Shown: one piece after another, positions 25,055-34,502 of the stretch
Numbering within the stretch: the stretch's first letter is position 1
How the letters are laid out: each line of letters begins with the position of its first letter
Source of the DNA: Streptomyces sp. Go-475
Lineage (GTDB): Bacteria > Actinomycetota > Actinomycetes > Streptomycetales > Streptomycetaceae
Assembly: GCF_003330845.1 (NCBI RefSeq)
Contig: NZ_CP026121.1
Location: 8,289,501 to 8,353,500, forward strand
Length of the DNA: 64,000 nt
Direction of reading: 5' to 3'
Notes under the pieces: generated by a model
The model's database searches: none
Told to the model about the DNA's origin: nothing
The model's input: the letters and a program-made list of their open reading frames with translations, nothing else
Program-made: the position numbers and the translations under genes

Positions 25055-25798
25055 GGTGGAACTTCCCTTCGTATGGATATCTCACAAGGGGGGAGCGGCC
25101 CCCTCTGGGGACAGATGACGGCCGCGACCGCGAGCGCCGGACATCCGTTTCCGAGTGCCCATCGCGGCCCCCGCGGTGCGATGGATCAAAGCACGCTGCG
25201 GGCGCGCGCTTCCAATCAACCACCGGTCTCACCAGGCAACTTGCGTCGCAGGAGCCCCGTTCCGTGCAGGTCCGTGCACGCCTTGGTGGCGAGTTCTTCA
25301 CATGCGGCACGGCATCGGCTCATCCGATCCCTTGCCTCTCGGAGCGGCGAATCCGGCACTCCCGCCCCAAAGGCGTGAGTGCGCCGGCCACCCTGTGGAC
25401 AACCCTCGACTTGGTGACCGGGTTGAGCATTCGATGTGCAGATTCGCTGAAGTCGGGATTCAACTCGACGATCGCAACAGATCGTTCCCGGGCGGATACG
25501 GATCGTGTCTGTTCGGCGGATCGGACTGACGCCCACTGCTGAAACGCCGTCATCCGGCCATTGGGGCGCCGCGCGCGATCCGCTTCCCTCCTCCGGAGCG
25601 GCCCGTCGTGACCAGGGAGGTCGCCGAGCGCGCGGTCGGCGCGCGGGCGACGGGAGTTGGCTGGTTCCGCGATGCGAAGCGATCACTTGCAAACGGAATT
25701 GAACGCCCCACTCGGCCCGTGCGTACCAACAGCCATCCAGGCGCCCCCCGAAGCTGCCGGACGGCGGCACACACTCCGTCCCTCAGGAGGAGAGAAGT
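25055..25798. other. Intergenic region, ~740 bases, no clear gene
   Basis: Space between the divergent peptide gene (minus) and protease gene (plus). No reading frame here has a sound start, ribosome site and Streptomyces codon pattern together. Bases 25400-25700 are somewhat less GC-rich. A small GGGGG/CCCCC hairpin lies near 25087-25102 in the peptide's leader region. Both genes' promoters must be here, but none could be fixed. A small RNA or a very short peptide gene cannot be excluded. Confidence 0.6.
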
Positions 25799-27157
25799 TT
25801 GAGTCACAAGCGAATTCCGAAGCGCAAGGCCGCGATAGCGGCGGGCAGCGTGGTGGCGCTCGGCGCGGCCGCGATCCTGCTCCCCAACGCCAACGCGTCG
25901 CAGGACGGTTCGTCCGACGACGCCGCGGCCGCGCCGAAGACCCTGAAGGCGGGCGACGCCTCGGATCTCGCCTCGCAGCTCTCCGGGCTCCTCGGTGAGG
26001 CGTTCGGCGGCTCCTACTACGACGGCGACAGCGGGCAGCTCGTCGTGAACGTCGTACCCGGCGACAACAACAACGTGATCGTGCGGGCCAAGGCGGCCGG
26101 CGCGAAGGTGCGCGAGGTCGAGAACAGCTGGTCGGAGCTCCAGGAGGGCGCGTCGACGCTGAAGTCCGAGGCGACCATCGCGGGCACGTCGTGGTCGATC
26201 GACCCGCGCACCAACAAGCTCCTGGTGACCGCCGACAGCACCGTGACCGGTGCCAAGTGGGACAGACTGGAGAGCACCGTGCGGAGCCTCGGCTCCGACA
26301 TGGCCACCATCAAGAAGTCGTCGGGCACCTTCAAGCCGTTCGTCTCGGGCGGTGACGCCATCTTCGCGGGCGGCTCGCGCTGCTCCCTCGGCTTCAACGT
26401 CACCGCGGGCGACGGATCCCCGGCGTTCCTGACGGCCGGTCACTGCACGCTCGGCGGCAACGAGTGGTCCGACACGCAGGGCGGCCAGCCGATCGCCACC
26501 GTCGACCAGTCGACCTTCCCCGGCGACGGCGACTTCGCGCTCGTGAAGTACGACGACCCGGCGACCGAGGCGCCCAGCGAGGTCAACACCGGCGACCAGA
26601 CCGTCCAGATCACCGAGGCCGCGGAGGCGACCGTCGGCCAGGAGGTCTTCCGGATGGGCAGCACCACCGGGCTCGCCGACGGCCAGGTCCTCGGCCTCGA
26701 CGCCACGGTGAACTACCCCGAGGGCACGGTCACGGGCCTCATCCAGACCAACGTCTGCGCCGAGCCCGGCGACAGCGGCGGTTCGCTGTTCACCCAGGAC
26801 GGTCTCGCGATCGGCCTGACCTCCGGTGGCAGCGGTGACTGCACGGTCGGCGGCGAGACGTTCTTCCAGCCGGTCACCACCGCCCTGGAGGCGGTCGGCG
26901 CGACCCTCGGCGGCGGTGCCGCGGGCGGCGGCGCCGGTGCGGGCGAGGAAGCGGGCGCGGGCGAGGAGGCCGGTGCCGGTGCCGGTGAGGAAGCCGGGGC
27001 TGGCGCCGGTGAAGAGGCGGGCGCCGGTCAGGAGGCCGGTGCCGGTGCGGGCGAGCAGGCCGGAGGCGAGGAAGCGGGCGCCGGAGCCGGTGCGGGTGCC
27101 GGCCACGACGCGGGCCAGGGCGTCGGGGACGACTCGGGCCTGACCGAGTCCCGCTGA
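25799..27157 (+). CDS. Secreted S1-family serine protease (streptogrisin-like) with Gly/Ala/Glu-rich tail
   Basis: 452 residues from TTG, with AGGAGG eight bases ahead. Sec signal (SHKRIPKRKAAIAAGSVVALGA..., cleavage near NANA). Residues ~40-185 are a pro-region with a short inhibitory fold (VVNVVPGDNNNVIVRAKAAGAKV). The catalytic domain (about 190-378) has H215 (TAGHC), D245 (GDGDFAL) and S326 (EPGDSGGS); Cys pairs are C199/C216 and probably C318/C343. The last ~75 residues are repeats of GAGEEAGAG with no fold, acidic, ending LTESR. The pocket residues are not enough to fix specificity. It diverges from the GG-peptide gene, so a link is possible but unproven. Confidence 0.92.
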   Translation: MSHKRIPKRKAAIAAGSVVALGAAAILLPNANASQDGSSDDAAAAPKTLKAGDASDLASQLSGLLGEAFGGSYYDGDSGQLVVNVVPGDNNNVIVRAKAAGAKVREVENSWSELQEGASTLKSEATIAGTSWSIDPRTNKLLVTADSTVTGAKWDRLESTVRSLGSDMATIKKSSGTFKPFVSGGDAIFAGGSRCSLGFNVTAGDGSPAFLTAGHCTLGGNEWSDTQGGQPIATVDQSTFPGDGDFALVKYDDPATEAPSEVNTGDQTVQITEAAEATVGQEVFRMGSTTGLADGQVLGLDATVNYPEGTVTGLIQTNVCAEPGDSGGSLFTQDGLAIGLTSGGSGDCTVGGETFFQPVTTALEAVGATLGGGAAGGGAGAGEEAGAGEEAGAGAGEEAGAGAGEEAGAGQEAGAGAGEQAGGEEAGAGAGAGAGHDAGQGVGDDSGLTESR

Positions 27158-27245
27158 CCTGAGACGGTCGGCCGGCCTGAACCGTCGGCTGACCTGAAAC
27201 CGTCGGCCGGCCTGAATCGTCGGCCGACCCGAGACCGTCGGCAGC
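27158..27245. repeat. Five tandem 17/18-bp repeats
   Basis: Units of the type CCTGAAACCGTCGGCCGG at 27158-27175, 27176-27192, 27193-27210, 27211-27227 and 27228-27245, alternately 18 and 17 bases (a 35-base pair period). They begin right at the protease stop. They keep the core CGTCGGC with small changes. Not coding. They might bind a protein or affect mRNA 3' ends; the terminator lies 110 bases on. Confidence 0.75.
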
Positions 27246-27355
27246 CGGTCCGACGACGCCGGCCCGGACCCGCCCCCTTCCTGGCGGGACCGGGCCGGCC
27301 CTCCGGCGTTCCAGCCGCCGTCCGGCTTCGGACGCGGTTCCGGCCTGTGGTGGAC

Positions 27356-27387
27356 CGGGCCGGCCCTCCGGCGGGAGGGCCGGCCCG
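27356..27387. terminator. Very strong bidirectional hairpin
   Basis: CGGGCCGGCCCTCC (27356-27369) pairs perfectly with GGAGGGCCGGCCCG (27374-27387), loop GGCG. A related GGGCCGGCCCTCCGGCG copy lies at about 27291-27307. It separates the plus-strand protease gene from the convergent PP2C gene. Bases 27246-27457 otherwise hold no gene. Confidence 0.85.
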
Positions 27388-27457
27388 TCCGTGTGTCACC
27401 GGGTGCCGGCGGGGCCGGTCGGGCCCGGCGCGGCGTACGTGGTGGTCCGGGCCGGCC

Positions 27458-29605
27458 CTACCCGAGGGCCCTGAGCAGGAGCAGGGCGATGTCGTCGAGG
27501 CGTTCCTCGCCGTCCGTGCGGAGCCGCCGGTGACGTACGAGGTTGTCGGCCAGCTCGTCCAGCGGCCGGTCCCCGGCGTCCGTCAGGCGCCGGCCCAGGT
27601 CCGCCAGGGCCTCCTCGAAGTCCGTGCCGGGGGACTCCACCAGCCCGTCGGTGTACAGGACGAGCAGGGAGCCGGGCGGCAGGGCGACCTCCGTCGTCGG
27701 GTACACCGCCGAGGCGTCGATGCCCAGCAGCGGGCCCCCGGCCAGGTCGAGGACGCGCACCCGCCCGTCCGGCCGTCGCAGCAACGGCGGCGGATGACCG
27801 GCCCGGGACATCACGGCCCGGCCGTGGGCCGGGTCGAGCCGCAGGTACAGGCAACTGGCGAACAGCTCGGACCCCAGGTCGAGCAGCAGCCGGTTGGTGC
27901 TGCGCATGACCTCCTCGGGCGCCTGGCCCACGGCCGTGTACGCCCGGACCGCGGTGCGGACCTGCCCCATCAGTCCGGCCGCCGTGACGTTGTGGCCCTG
28001 CACGTCCCCGATCACCGCGGCCGCCATGCCCTGGGTGCGCACCAGGTCGTAGAAGTCGCCGCCGATGTCCATCCCCTGCGTGGCCGGCACATAGCGGCCC
28101 GCCGCCTCGATGCCGGGCAGCGACGGCAGGGAGTGCGGCAGCAGGGCCTCCTGGAGGCCGTGCGCCAGCCGGTGCTTGGCGTCGTAGAGCAGTGCCCGCT
28201 CCAGCGCCTGGGCGATGAGCCCGGCCAGGCTGGTCATCACCGCCCGCTCCTCCGTCGGGAACGGGTGCGGCTCGGCGTAGGACAGCACGCACGTCCCCAC
28301 CGGCCGCCCCTGGGCGATCAGCGGCAGATACGCCCAGGCCGCGAACCCGTCGGGCGTCGTCAGCCGCGCCGGGTACAGGCGTTCCAACTGCTCCTGCGTC
28401 TCGAAGAACGCGGGCACGCCCGTCTTCAGCACCTGCGTGCCGGGCGTCGGCTCGGTCAGCGGCATCCCGTCGAACCGCTCCACCACGTGCGCGTCCGGGT
28501 ACCCGCGATGCCCGAGCACGCGCAGCCGGTTCGCCCGGGAGCCCAGCACGACCAGGGCCTGGCTGCCCACGGCCGGGGCGATCTCGTCCGCGACCAGCTG
28601 CACCACGTCCTGCACCCCCACCGCCTCGGTGAGCGCGCTGGCCAGGTCCAGCACCTGCGACATGGTGACCAGCCGCGACGGCTTCCCGTCGGCCGGCGGC
28701 GCGGCCCGGTTCATCTCCGACACGGCCCGCGACCTGGTGATGCGCACGCTCAGGCCCGTCGTGCTCGGATACAGCCGGAACGACAGCCACTCGCCGGGCG
28801 GGCGCAGCGCCACGAACGAGGTGGTGTGCTGGCTCATCAGCGCCGCGCGGTAACGGTCCTCGTAAACGGGGTCGTTGAGCCACGGCACCGACGCCCACAG
28901 CTGCGTGCCGAGCAGCCGGCTGACCGGGACGTTCAGCAGTTCGGACGCCGCCGCGTTGACGAAGCCGACCCGCCCGTGCAGGTCGAGCGAGACCAGCCCG
29001 TAGGGCAGCCGGCTCACCATCCGGGCGGCCTCGACCGTGCCGAGCGTGCCGGCCATGCCGCCCACCAGGGGAGAGGCGACCAGATCGGTCTCGGGGTGCG
29101 GCGGGATGCTGTGCTCGGCGGCCCGCTGCAACCGGACCGCGAGCCGGCCGCAGGCCGCGGTCAGATGCTCGCGCTCGTGGTCGGACAGCTCCGGCGGATG
29201 GGAGCCCGGCCAGGTGACGAAGACCGCGCCGTACACGGTGGACTCGGTGGCCACCGGCACCGCGGCGAGGGCGAACGGATAGGGCAGCACCACGGCGATC
29301 CGCGGATAGCGGCGGGCCATCTCCTCCTCGCCGCCGACCCAGACCAGCCGCCGTTCGCGCGCCGCGTCGGCGACCGGGATCGGCGCGCTCAGCCCGACCC
29401 GCTCCCAGGGCGCCGCGAACGCCCGCGGCAGCCCCGCCATCACCGCCATCTCCAGCACCGGCTGGTCCGGCGACAGCAGATACACCGCGCCGGAGTGGGC
29501 GTGCACCTCGTCCATCATCGAGGCCAGCGCCAGGGAGAGCAGCGGACGGCCGACCGGCGACCTGGCGGCTGCCGGCGCCTGCGCGGACGACTGCCCGTCG
29601 GACAC
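27458..29605 (-). CDS. GAF/PAS sensor PP2C (SpoIIE-type) protein phosphatase
   Basis: 715 residues; GTG 29605 chosen because GAGGAGG lies eight bases ahead. Order: GAF-like domain (about 20-180, MDEVHAHSGAVYLLSPD), PAS (about 200-290, LPYGLVSLDLHGRVGFVNAAASELL), second GAF (about 320-490), SpoIIE/PP2C (about 505-715). Metal-site residues are visible: GGDFYDL, VIGDVQGHN, GLVESPG and DDIALLLLR. It dephosphorylates Ser/Thr, typically on anti-anti-sigma proteins. Unlike the PP2C at 37542 it has no HATPase kinase domain. It sits just outside the ram cluster, divergent from ramR; whether it controls it is unknown. Confidence 0.9.
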   Translation of the reverse strand: MSDGQSSAQAPAAARSPVGRPLLSLALASMMDEVHAHSGAVYLLSPDQPVLEMAVMAGLPRAFAAPWERVGLSAPIPVADAARERRLVWVGGEEEMARRYPRIAVVLPYPFALAAVPVATESTVYGAVFVTWPGSHPPELSDHEREHLTAACGRLAVRLQRAAEHSIPPHPETDLVASPLVGGMAGTLGTVEAARMVSRLPYGLVSLDLHGRVGFVNAAASELLNVPVSRLLGTQLWASVPWLNDPVYEDRYRAALMSQHTTSFVALRPPGEWLSFRLYPSTTGLSVRITRSRAVSEMNRAAPPADGKPSRLVTMSQVLDLASALTEAVGVQDVVQLVADEIAPAVGSQALVVLGSRANRLRVLGHRGYPDAHVVERFDGMPLTEPTPGTQVLKTGVPAFFETQEQLERLYPARLTTPDGFAAWAYLPLIAQGRPVGTCVLSYAEPHPFPTEERAVMTSLAGLIAQALERALLYDAKHRLAHGLQEALLPHSLPSLPGIEAAGRYVPATQGMDIGGDFYDLVRTQGMAAAVIGDVQGHNVTAAGLMGQVRTAVRAYTAVGQAPEEVMRSTNRLLLDLGSELFASCLYLRLDPAHGRAVMSRAGHPPPLLRRPDGRVRVLDLAGGPLLGIDASAVYPTTEVALPPGSLLVLYTDGLVESPGTDFEEALADLGRRLTDAGDRPLDELADNLVRHRRLRTDGEERLDDIALLLLRALG

Positions 29606-29934
29606 GCCGACCACCTCCTCGCACGGCCGCGCGACCGGGCCCAGGAACAAATCTCCCCCCTGGCGGCCCGTCGCGCACGACGAGCGGTCCGGGGACCGAC
29701 CGCAGTTACCGTCGGTCACAGGCCGACGGCCCCGGAGAAGCCGCGCGTGTACCCCGACCACCGCGACCCATGCCCATGAAGTCGAAGCGCGGCTGGGCGT
29801 ACAGGCGCCGCGCGTGCGCCCCCACGCACCCTGATGGCCGGTTCTCCGCGCCCACGCAGGGTCACGATCGCGAACAATGGGGCACGCGCTCCACCACAGG
29901 ACGAGAGGGCGCGGGCGAGCCGAGGGGGTGGCAG
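29606..29934. other. Intergenic region with divergent PP2C and ramR promoters
   Basis: About 330 bases between divergent starts. No gene seen. It must hold the PP2C promoter and the ramR promoter; ramR's ribosome site AGGGGGTGG lies at 29922-29930. No confident -10/-35 or Bld-type operator could be set by eye. Confidence 0.5.
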
Positions 29935-30543
29935 TTGATCCGGGTGCTTCTGGTGCACGACGAGTGTCTGGTGCGATCGGTGCTGGCTGAGTGGCTGCGG
30001 GGGGAGTCCGATCTGGCGGTGCACGGCACGTCGTGGCGCGGTGCGCCGGGCATGATGCGGTCCGTGCGGCCGGATGTGTGCGCGGCGGACCTGGAGTGCG
30101 CGGACTCCTACGGCATTCCGCCGCTGGCGGAGCTGTGCCGGTCCGGCCCGGACCGCACGCGCCCGCGGCTGCTCGTGCTCGCCACCGCGAACCGGCCGGG
30201 GCTGCTGAAGCGGGCGGTCGAGGCGGGGGCGCTCGGCTACGTCGACAAGGAGGGCTCGCCGCAGAACCTGCTGCGCGGGATCCGCCGGGTCGCCGAGGGG
30301 GAACGTTTCGTCAACGACTCGCTGGGCTTCGGTTTCCTCAAGGCGGCCGAGATGCCGCTGACCCGAAGAGAGCTGAGCGTGTTATCCCTCGCGGCCGAGG
30401 GAGCCTCCATCGCGGAGATCGCCGGGAGCCTGCACCTGTCCCACGGGACGGTGCGCAACTACATGGCGGCCATCACCCGCAAGACCGGGGCCCGCAACCG
30501 CATCGACGCGATCCGCATCTCCCAGGGCCAGGGCTGGCTCTGA
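29935..30543 (+). CDS. ramR: RamR/AmfR-type LuxR-family response regulator
   Basis: 202 residues from TTG 29935 (AGGGGGTGG ahead). Receiver domain (1-120) starts LIRVLLVHDECLVRSVL, with one acidic pocket residue replaced by His; the acceptor Asp is in VCAADLE (about 48-50), and the switch Lys is in GYVDKEGS. The GerE/LuxR helix-turn-helix is at the end (LTRRELSVLSLAAEGASIAEIAGSLHLSHGTVRNYM). No sensor kinase is nearby, as in the orphan RamR of S. coelicolor and AmfR of S. griseus, which activate the ramCSAB operon and aerial growth. Its 3' end overlaps the reading frame of ramB's tail by 160 bases on the opposite strand. Confidence 0.9.
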   Translation: MIRVLLVHDECLVRSVLAEWLRGESDLAVHGTSWRGAPGMMRSVRPDVCAADLECADSYGIPPLAELCRSGPDRTRPRLLVLATANRPGLLKRAVEAGALGYVDKEGSPQNLLRGIRRVAEGERFVNDSLGFGFLKAAEMPLTRRELSVLSLAAEGASIAEIAGSLHLSHGTVRNYMAAITRKTGARNRIDAIRISQGQGWL

Positions 30544-32729
30544 CCGCCGCCGGGACGGCACGGGCGTCCAGCTGCCGACGAGGTCCCGGTACAGCGCCGA
30601 GGACCTCAGCAGCTCCTCGTGGCCGCCGTACGCCGTGCTCCGGCCGTCCATGACCAGCACGCGGTCGGCGCGGCGGGCCGAGCTGATGCGGTGGGCGACG
30701 ACCACCAGCGTCCCGCCCGGCCGCGCGGCGAAGGCCCGCTCCGCCCGCTCCTCCGTCTCGGGGTCCAGATGGCAGGTCGCCTCGTCGAGCAGGGCGATCG
30801 GGGCGTGCGACACGAAAGCCCGGGTCAGGGCGATGAGCTGCCGTTCGCCGGCCGACAGGGCCGCGGGGTCGACCCGGGCGTCGAGGCCGCCGAGGCGGTC
30901 GGCGAGCGGGGCGAGGCCGACCGCCTCGGCGGCGGCGACCAGGTCCTCCTCGGGCACGGCGTCCGGGCGCAGATACGCGAGGTTCTCCGCCAGGGTGCCG
31001 TCGAAGACGTACGCCTCCTGCGGGATGAGCACGCGCGCGGCGGCGGCCTCCGGCCCGGGCACGGCGTGTCCGCCCACCGTGATCGTGCCCCGGTCCGGGG
31101 TGAGGAGCCCGGCGACGAGGGCGGTGAGCGTGGACTTCCCGGCGCCGCTGGGGCCGACGACGGCCAGGTGCGACCCGGGCGTGAGGACGAGGTCGAGGCC
31201 GTCGACGACCGGGCTGCTCGCCGAGCCGTAGGCGAAGGTGACGGAGGAGAGGAGAGGGCCGGGGGCGGGGCCGCGGTGGGTTCCGCCGGTGCCGACACGG
31301 CGTTCCGGCCGGGCGCGCCGACGTCTGCCGTGGCTCGGTCCTGCCCGTCGGCGGTGCGGCCGGCGGCATCCGTCGAGCCCCGGCCGCCGGGCCGGCCGCG
31401 CGGCGAGGTGCCTGTGGTGGCACGTGCCCCTCCGTGCGTGTCCCGGGGCGATGGGCCGTTGGGCCGACGGGTCTCGTCCGCGGCTGCCGTGCCGTCGCCC
31501 GTCGCGGTGGCCGGTGTCTCGTGTGTGGCTGTCGCTGTGTCGCCCTCCGCGGTGGCTGGTGTGTCGCGTCCGGCCGTCGTGTCGCCCTGTGCGGTAACCG
31601 GTGTCTCTTGTGCCTCCGTGGCCGTGTCGCCCTGTGCGGTAACCGGTGTCTCTTGTGCCTCCGTGGCCGTGTCGCCCTGTGCGGTAACCGGTGTCTCTCG
31701 TGCCTCCGTGGCCGTGTCGCCCTGCGCGAGGGCCGGTGCTGTGCGCTGGGCCGCCGTCCGGGCCGGATCGCCGGTCAGCCTGCGTAGCACCACCGTCAGG
31801 CGGGAGCCGCTGGTGCCCAGGCCGTGGACCAGGTTGCGCAGGGCCGGCAGCAGCGACTGGGTGACGTAGGCGAGGGCACCGACCAGCGCCCCCGTGGTGA
31901 CGCCGTGGGACAGGAGCCACGGGGCGGTCGCGAGCAGCAGCACGATCGGCAGCTGCCCGCCGATCGCCAGCGAGGCCACGCGCAGCACGCCCCAGCGGGC
32001 CAGGGCACGTGCGGCCCGCAGTTCCGCCTCGACCCGTTCACCCGTGGCGGCGGCGAGCTGCGCCTCCGCGCCGGTCGCCGTGATGTCCCGCAGGCCCGGG
32101 CAGACCGTGCCCAGGTGACCGGCCAGGGCCTCGTCGGCGACGAGGAACGCCTCCTGCCGCCGGGCGAGCGGCCGCAGGGTCGCCGCGAACAGCACCACCC
32201 CGGCGGCCAGGGGCGGCCCCACGACCAGCAGGAGCGGCGGGGCGAGCGCGAACAGGCCGGCCAGGGCGCCGGCGGCGGTGAACACGAAGGAGCGGGAGAC
32301 CATGACCAGCCCGGCGAAGGTGTCCCGGGCGATCTCCACCTGCTGGGTGAGCCCCGACAGGGCCCCCGCGTCACCGGTCCGCACCCCGCGCGACACGACC
32401 CGCTCCACCAGCCGGTCCCGCAGCGGTTCGACCAGCGCGGCGACGGCGGCGTAGACCCGCGCGGTGCCGTACGCGCGGAGCAGGACGCCGAGCCCGGTCA
32501 CCGCGAGCCAGGCGAGACCGACGTCCGGCCGCCCCCGCAGGAACCCCGCGTCCAGGGCGCGCGCGGGCCCGTACCCGATGAGGAAGGTCTGCCCGGTCTC
32601 CAGCACGGACCAGGCGGCGAGCCGCAGCAGCACCCGCCGGCGGGCCAGCAGGAAGCGCAGCCCCCGTGCGGGCAGGGTCGTACTCCTGGTGCCGGTCAGG
32701 GGCAGCGTCGTGCTCCTCGCGCCGGTCAT
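30382..32729 (-). pseudogene. ramB: RamB-type ABC transporter split by a frameshift, with repeat-expanded linker
   Basis: The membrane domain starts at ATG 32729, overlapping the ramA stop (ATGA), and reads six helices and an ABC-exporter core in one frame to about 31770. The ATPase (Walker A GPSGAGKST, signature LSAGERQL, Walker B IALLDEATCHLD, H-loop AHRIS) is in another frame, from about 31250 to 30568. One missing (or two extra) bases is needed between ~31760 and ~31240, where both frames stay open in a low-complexity linker with 45-bp repeats; a GGGCCGGGGGCGGGGCC run at ~31257-31273 is suspect. The ATPase frame has no start of its own. Its tail then runs antisense over ramR to 30382, so the native stop may also be lost. 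Either a real null allele or a sequencing error. Confidence 0.72.
31579..31713 (-). repeat. Three near-identical 45-bp tandem repeats in the ramB linker
   Basis: Units at 31579-31623, 31624-31668 and 31669-31713 differ by at most one base. Less exact copies extend to about 31490 and 31758. In the membrane-domain frame each unit encodes a 15-residue motif (TAQGDTATEAQETPV). As 45 is a multiple of three, unit number can change without a frameshift. Here they lie between the two halves of RamB, where relatives have a short linker. Confidence 0.9.
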
Positions 32730-34477
32730 GCCTCCGCTCCCGCCCCGGCCCCCGCCCGCGCGGTGCCGTCCGTCTCCCCGAACACCGCCCGGTACTCCGC
32801 GTTCCGCCACAGCTCCTCGTGCCGTCCCACCGCCCGCACCCGCCCCCCGTCCAGCCAGGCCACCGCGTCCGCGCACGCGGCCGTCGCGCTGCGGTGGGCG
32901 ACCAGCAGCCGGGTGGTGCCCGGCCCGTCGCCCAGGAGGGCGTCGGTGATGCGGCGCTCGGTCACCGTGTCGAGGCTGGAGAGGGCGTCGTCCAGGATCA
33001 GCAGCCGGCCGCCGTGCGCGAACGCCCGGGCCAGTCCGAGGCGTTGGGACTCGCCGCCCGAGCGCGGGGCGTCGGCGACCGGTGTGTCGTAGCCGTCGGG
33101 GAGGCGGCGGACGAAGTCGTCCGCGAGGGCCGTCCGGGCCGCTTCCCGGACGCGGCCGGGGGAGGGGGACGGCAGGCCGAGGCCGATCGCCTGCCCGACC
33201 GTGCCGCCCAGGAGGGCCGGGCGGGCGAAGGCGTAGCCGACGGCGCGGCGCAGGTCGTCGTGGGGCAGCTCGCGCAGCGGCACCCCGTCGAGCAGGACCT
33301 CGCCCGCGTCCGGGTCGGCCAGCCGCCCGGCGAGCGCGGCCAGCAGCGACTTGCCCGCGCCGGACCGGCCGACCACGGCCAGGGTCGTGCCGCCCGGCAC
33401 CACGAGGTCCACCCCGTCGAGCACGGCGCGCCCGCCCCGCAGGGCCGTCACACCCCGCAGTTCCAGCCGCCCGGGGCCGTCCGGCAGCCGGCGCGCGCCG
33501 AACGCGGGGGCGGGCTCGGCCGCGACCTCGCCGAGGCGCCGGGCCGCCGCCCGGGCCCGGGCCAGGCCCGCGAGCCGGCCGACCAGGACGCCGACGCCCG
33601 TCGCGAGCACCGCGTACCGCGAGGCGGCGAGCACGTCCCCCACCGACAGCCGGTCCCGGGTCAGCAGCACACCGGCCACCGCGACGACCCCGAGGTGCAG
33701 CAGCGGCGCCACGGCGACCGCCTGCGCGGCGGCCCGCCCCTGCACCCGCCACATGCGGTGTCCCGCCTCGGACAGCTCGGCCAGCGGGCGCAGGACGCGG
33801 GCGGTCTCCCGGTCCTCGGTCCCCGCCGCGCGGACGGTGCGGACCCCTTCGACGGCCTCGGCCAGCGCGGCAGCGATCCGGCCCTGCGCCCGCTGGTAGC
33901 GCGTCGCGCTCTCGGTGGTGCCACGGGCGACGGCGCGCAGGAGGAGGGTCAGGACCGGGGCTCCGGCGAGGAAGACGGCCGCGAGCCACCAGTCGATCAG
34001 GGCCAGCGCCAGCACACCGCCGACCGGACCGGCGAGGGCGGCGAGCAGCGCCGCCCGGGCGGCCGGGGTGGTCCCGGCCTCGGCGGCGTTGCCCACCAGG
34101 CGCGCGACGAGGTCACCGGAGCCGAAGCGGTCGGCGGCGCGCGGGCCGACGCCCAGGACGTGCCCGGTCAGGCGGCGGCGCAGCCACGCGGTGCTGCGGG
34201 CGTCGACGGTGCCGGTGAGCACGGTCTGGGCCGCGTCCAGCAGGGCGAGCAGCAGGACGAGTCCGGCGCAGTACAGCACCCAGCGGGTCGCCGGGGCCTG
34301 CGCCAGCAGCAGGTCCAGGGCCCGGCCCAGCGCGGCCGGCAGCAGCAGCCCGGCCCCGGTCGCGGCCATGCTCACCAGGCACAGGGCCGCGCAGCGGAGC
34401 CCGCTGTACCGGGTGGCCGTGCGCAGCAGCGTGCGGGCGTGCGCGGCCACCGGGTCGTCGTCGGCACGCGTGGTCAT
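32726..34477 (-). CDS. ramA: RamA-type ABC transporter of the SapB-like cluster
   Basis: 583 residues, ABC exporter with an N-terminal membrane domain (about 30-320, six helices) and a C-terminal ATPase: Walker A GRSGAGKSL, signature SGGESQRL, Walker B LLILDDALSSLD, and AHRSAT as H-loop. It pairs with RamB; in S. coelicolor RamA/RamB are thought to export the modified peptide SapB. It follows ramS after a strong hairpin and overlaps ramB by ATGA. With RamB broken, this half could be unable to form the usual heterodimer. Confidence 0.9.
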   Translation of the reverse strand: MTTRADDDPVAAHARTLLRTATRYSGLRCAALCLVSMAATGAGLLLPAALGRALDLLLAQAPATRWVLYCAGLVLLLALLDAAQTVLTGTVDARSTAWLRRRLTGHVLGVGPRAADRFGSGDLVARLVGNAAEAGTTPAARAALLAALAGPVGGVLALALIDWWLAAVFLAGAPVLTLLLRAVARGTTESATRYQRAQGRIAAALAEAVEGVRTVRAAGTEDRETARVLRPLAELSEAGHRMWRVQGRAAAQAVAVAPLLHLGVVAVAGVLLTRDRLSVGDVLAASRYAVLATGVGVLVGRLAGLARARAAARRLGEVAAEPAPAFGARRLPDGPGRLELRGVTALRGGRAVLDGVDLVVPGGTTLAVVGRSGAGKSLLAALAGRLADPDAGEVLLDGVPLRELPHDDLRRAVGYAFARPALLGGTVGQAIGLGLPSPSPGRVREAARTALADDFVRRLPDGYDTPVADAPRSGGESQRLGLARAFAHGGRLLILDDALSSLDTVTERRITDALLGDGPGTTRLLVAHRSATAACADAVAWLDGGRVRAVGRHEELWRNAEYRAVFGETDGTARAGAGAGAEA

Positions 34478-34502
34478 ACGGGCCTTTCGTGGGACGGACG
34501 GA

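Noticed and set aside
30473..31423. Third-frame protein over the ramB ATPase region
   Set aside because: Low-complexity Arg/Pro sequence without motifs; the ATPase motifs lie in the frame ending at 30382.
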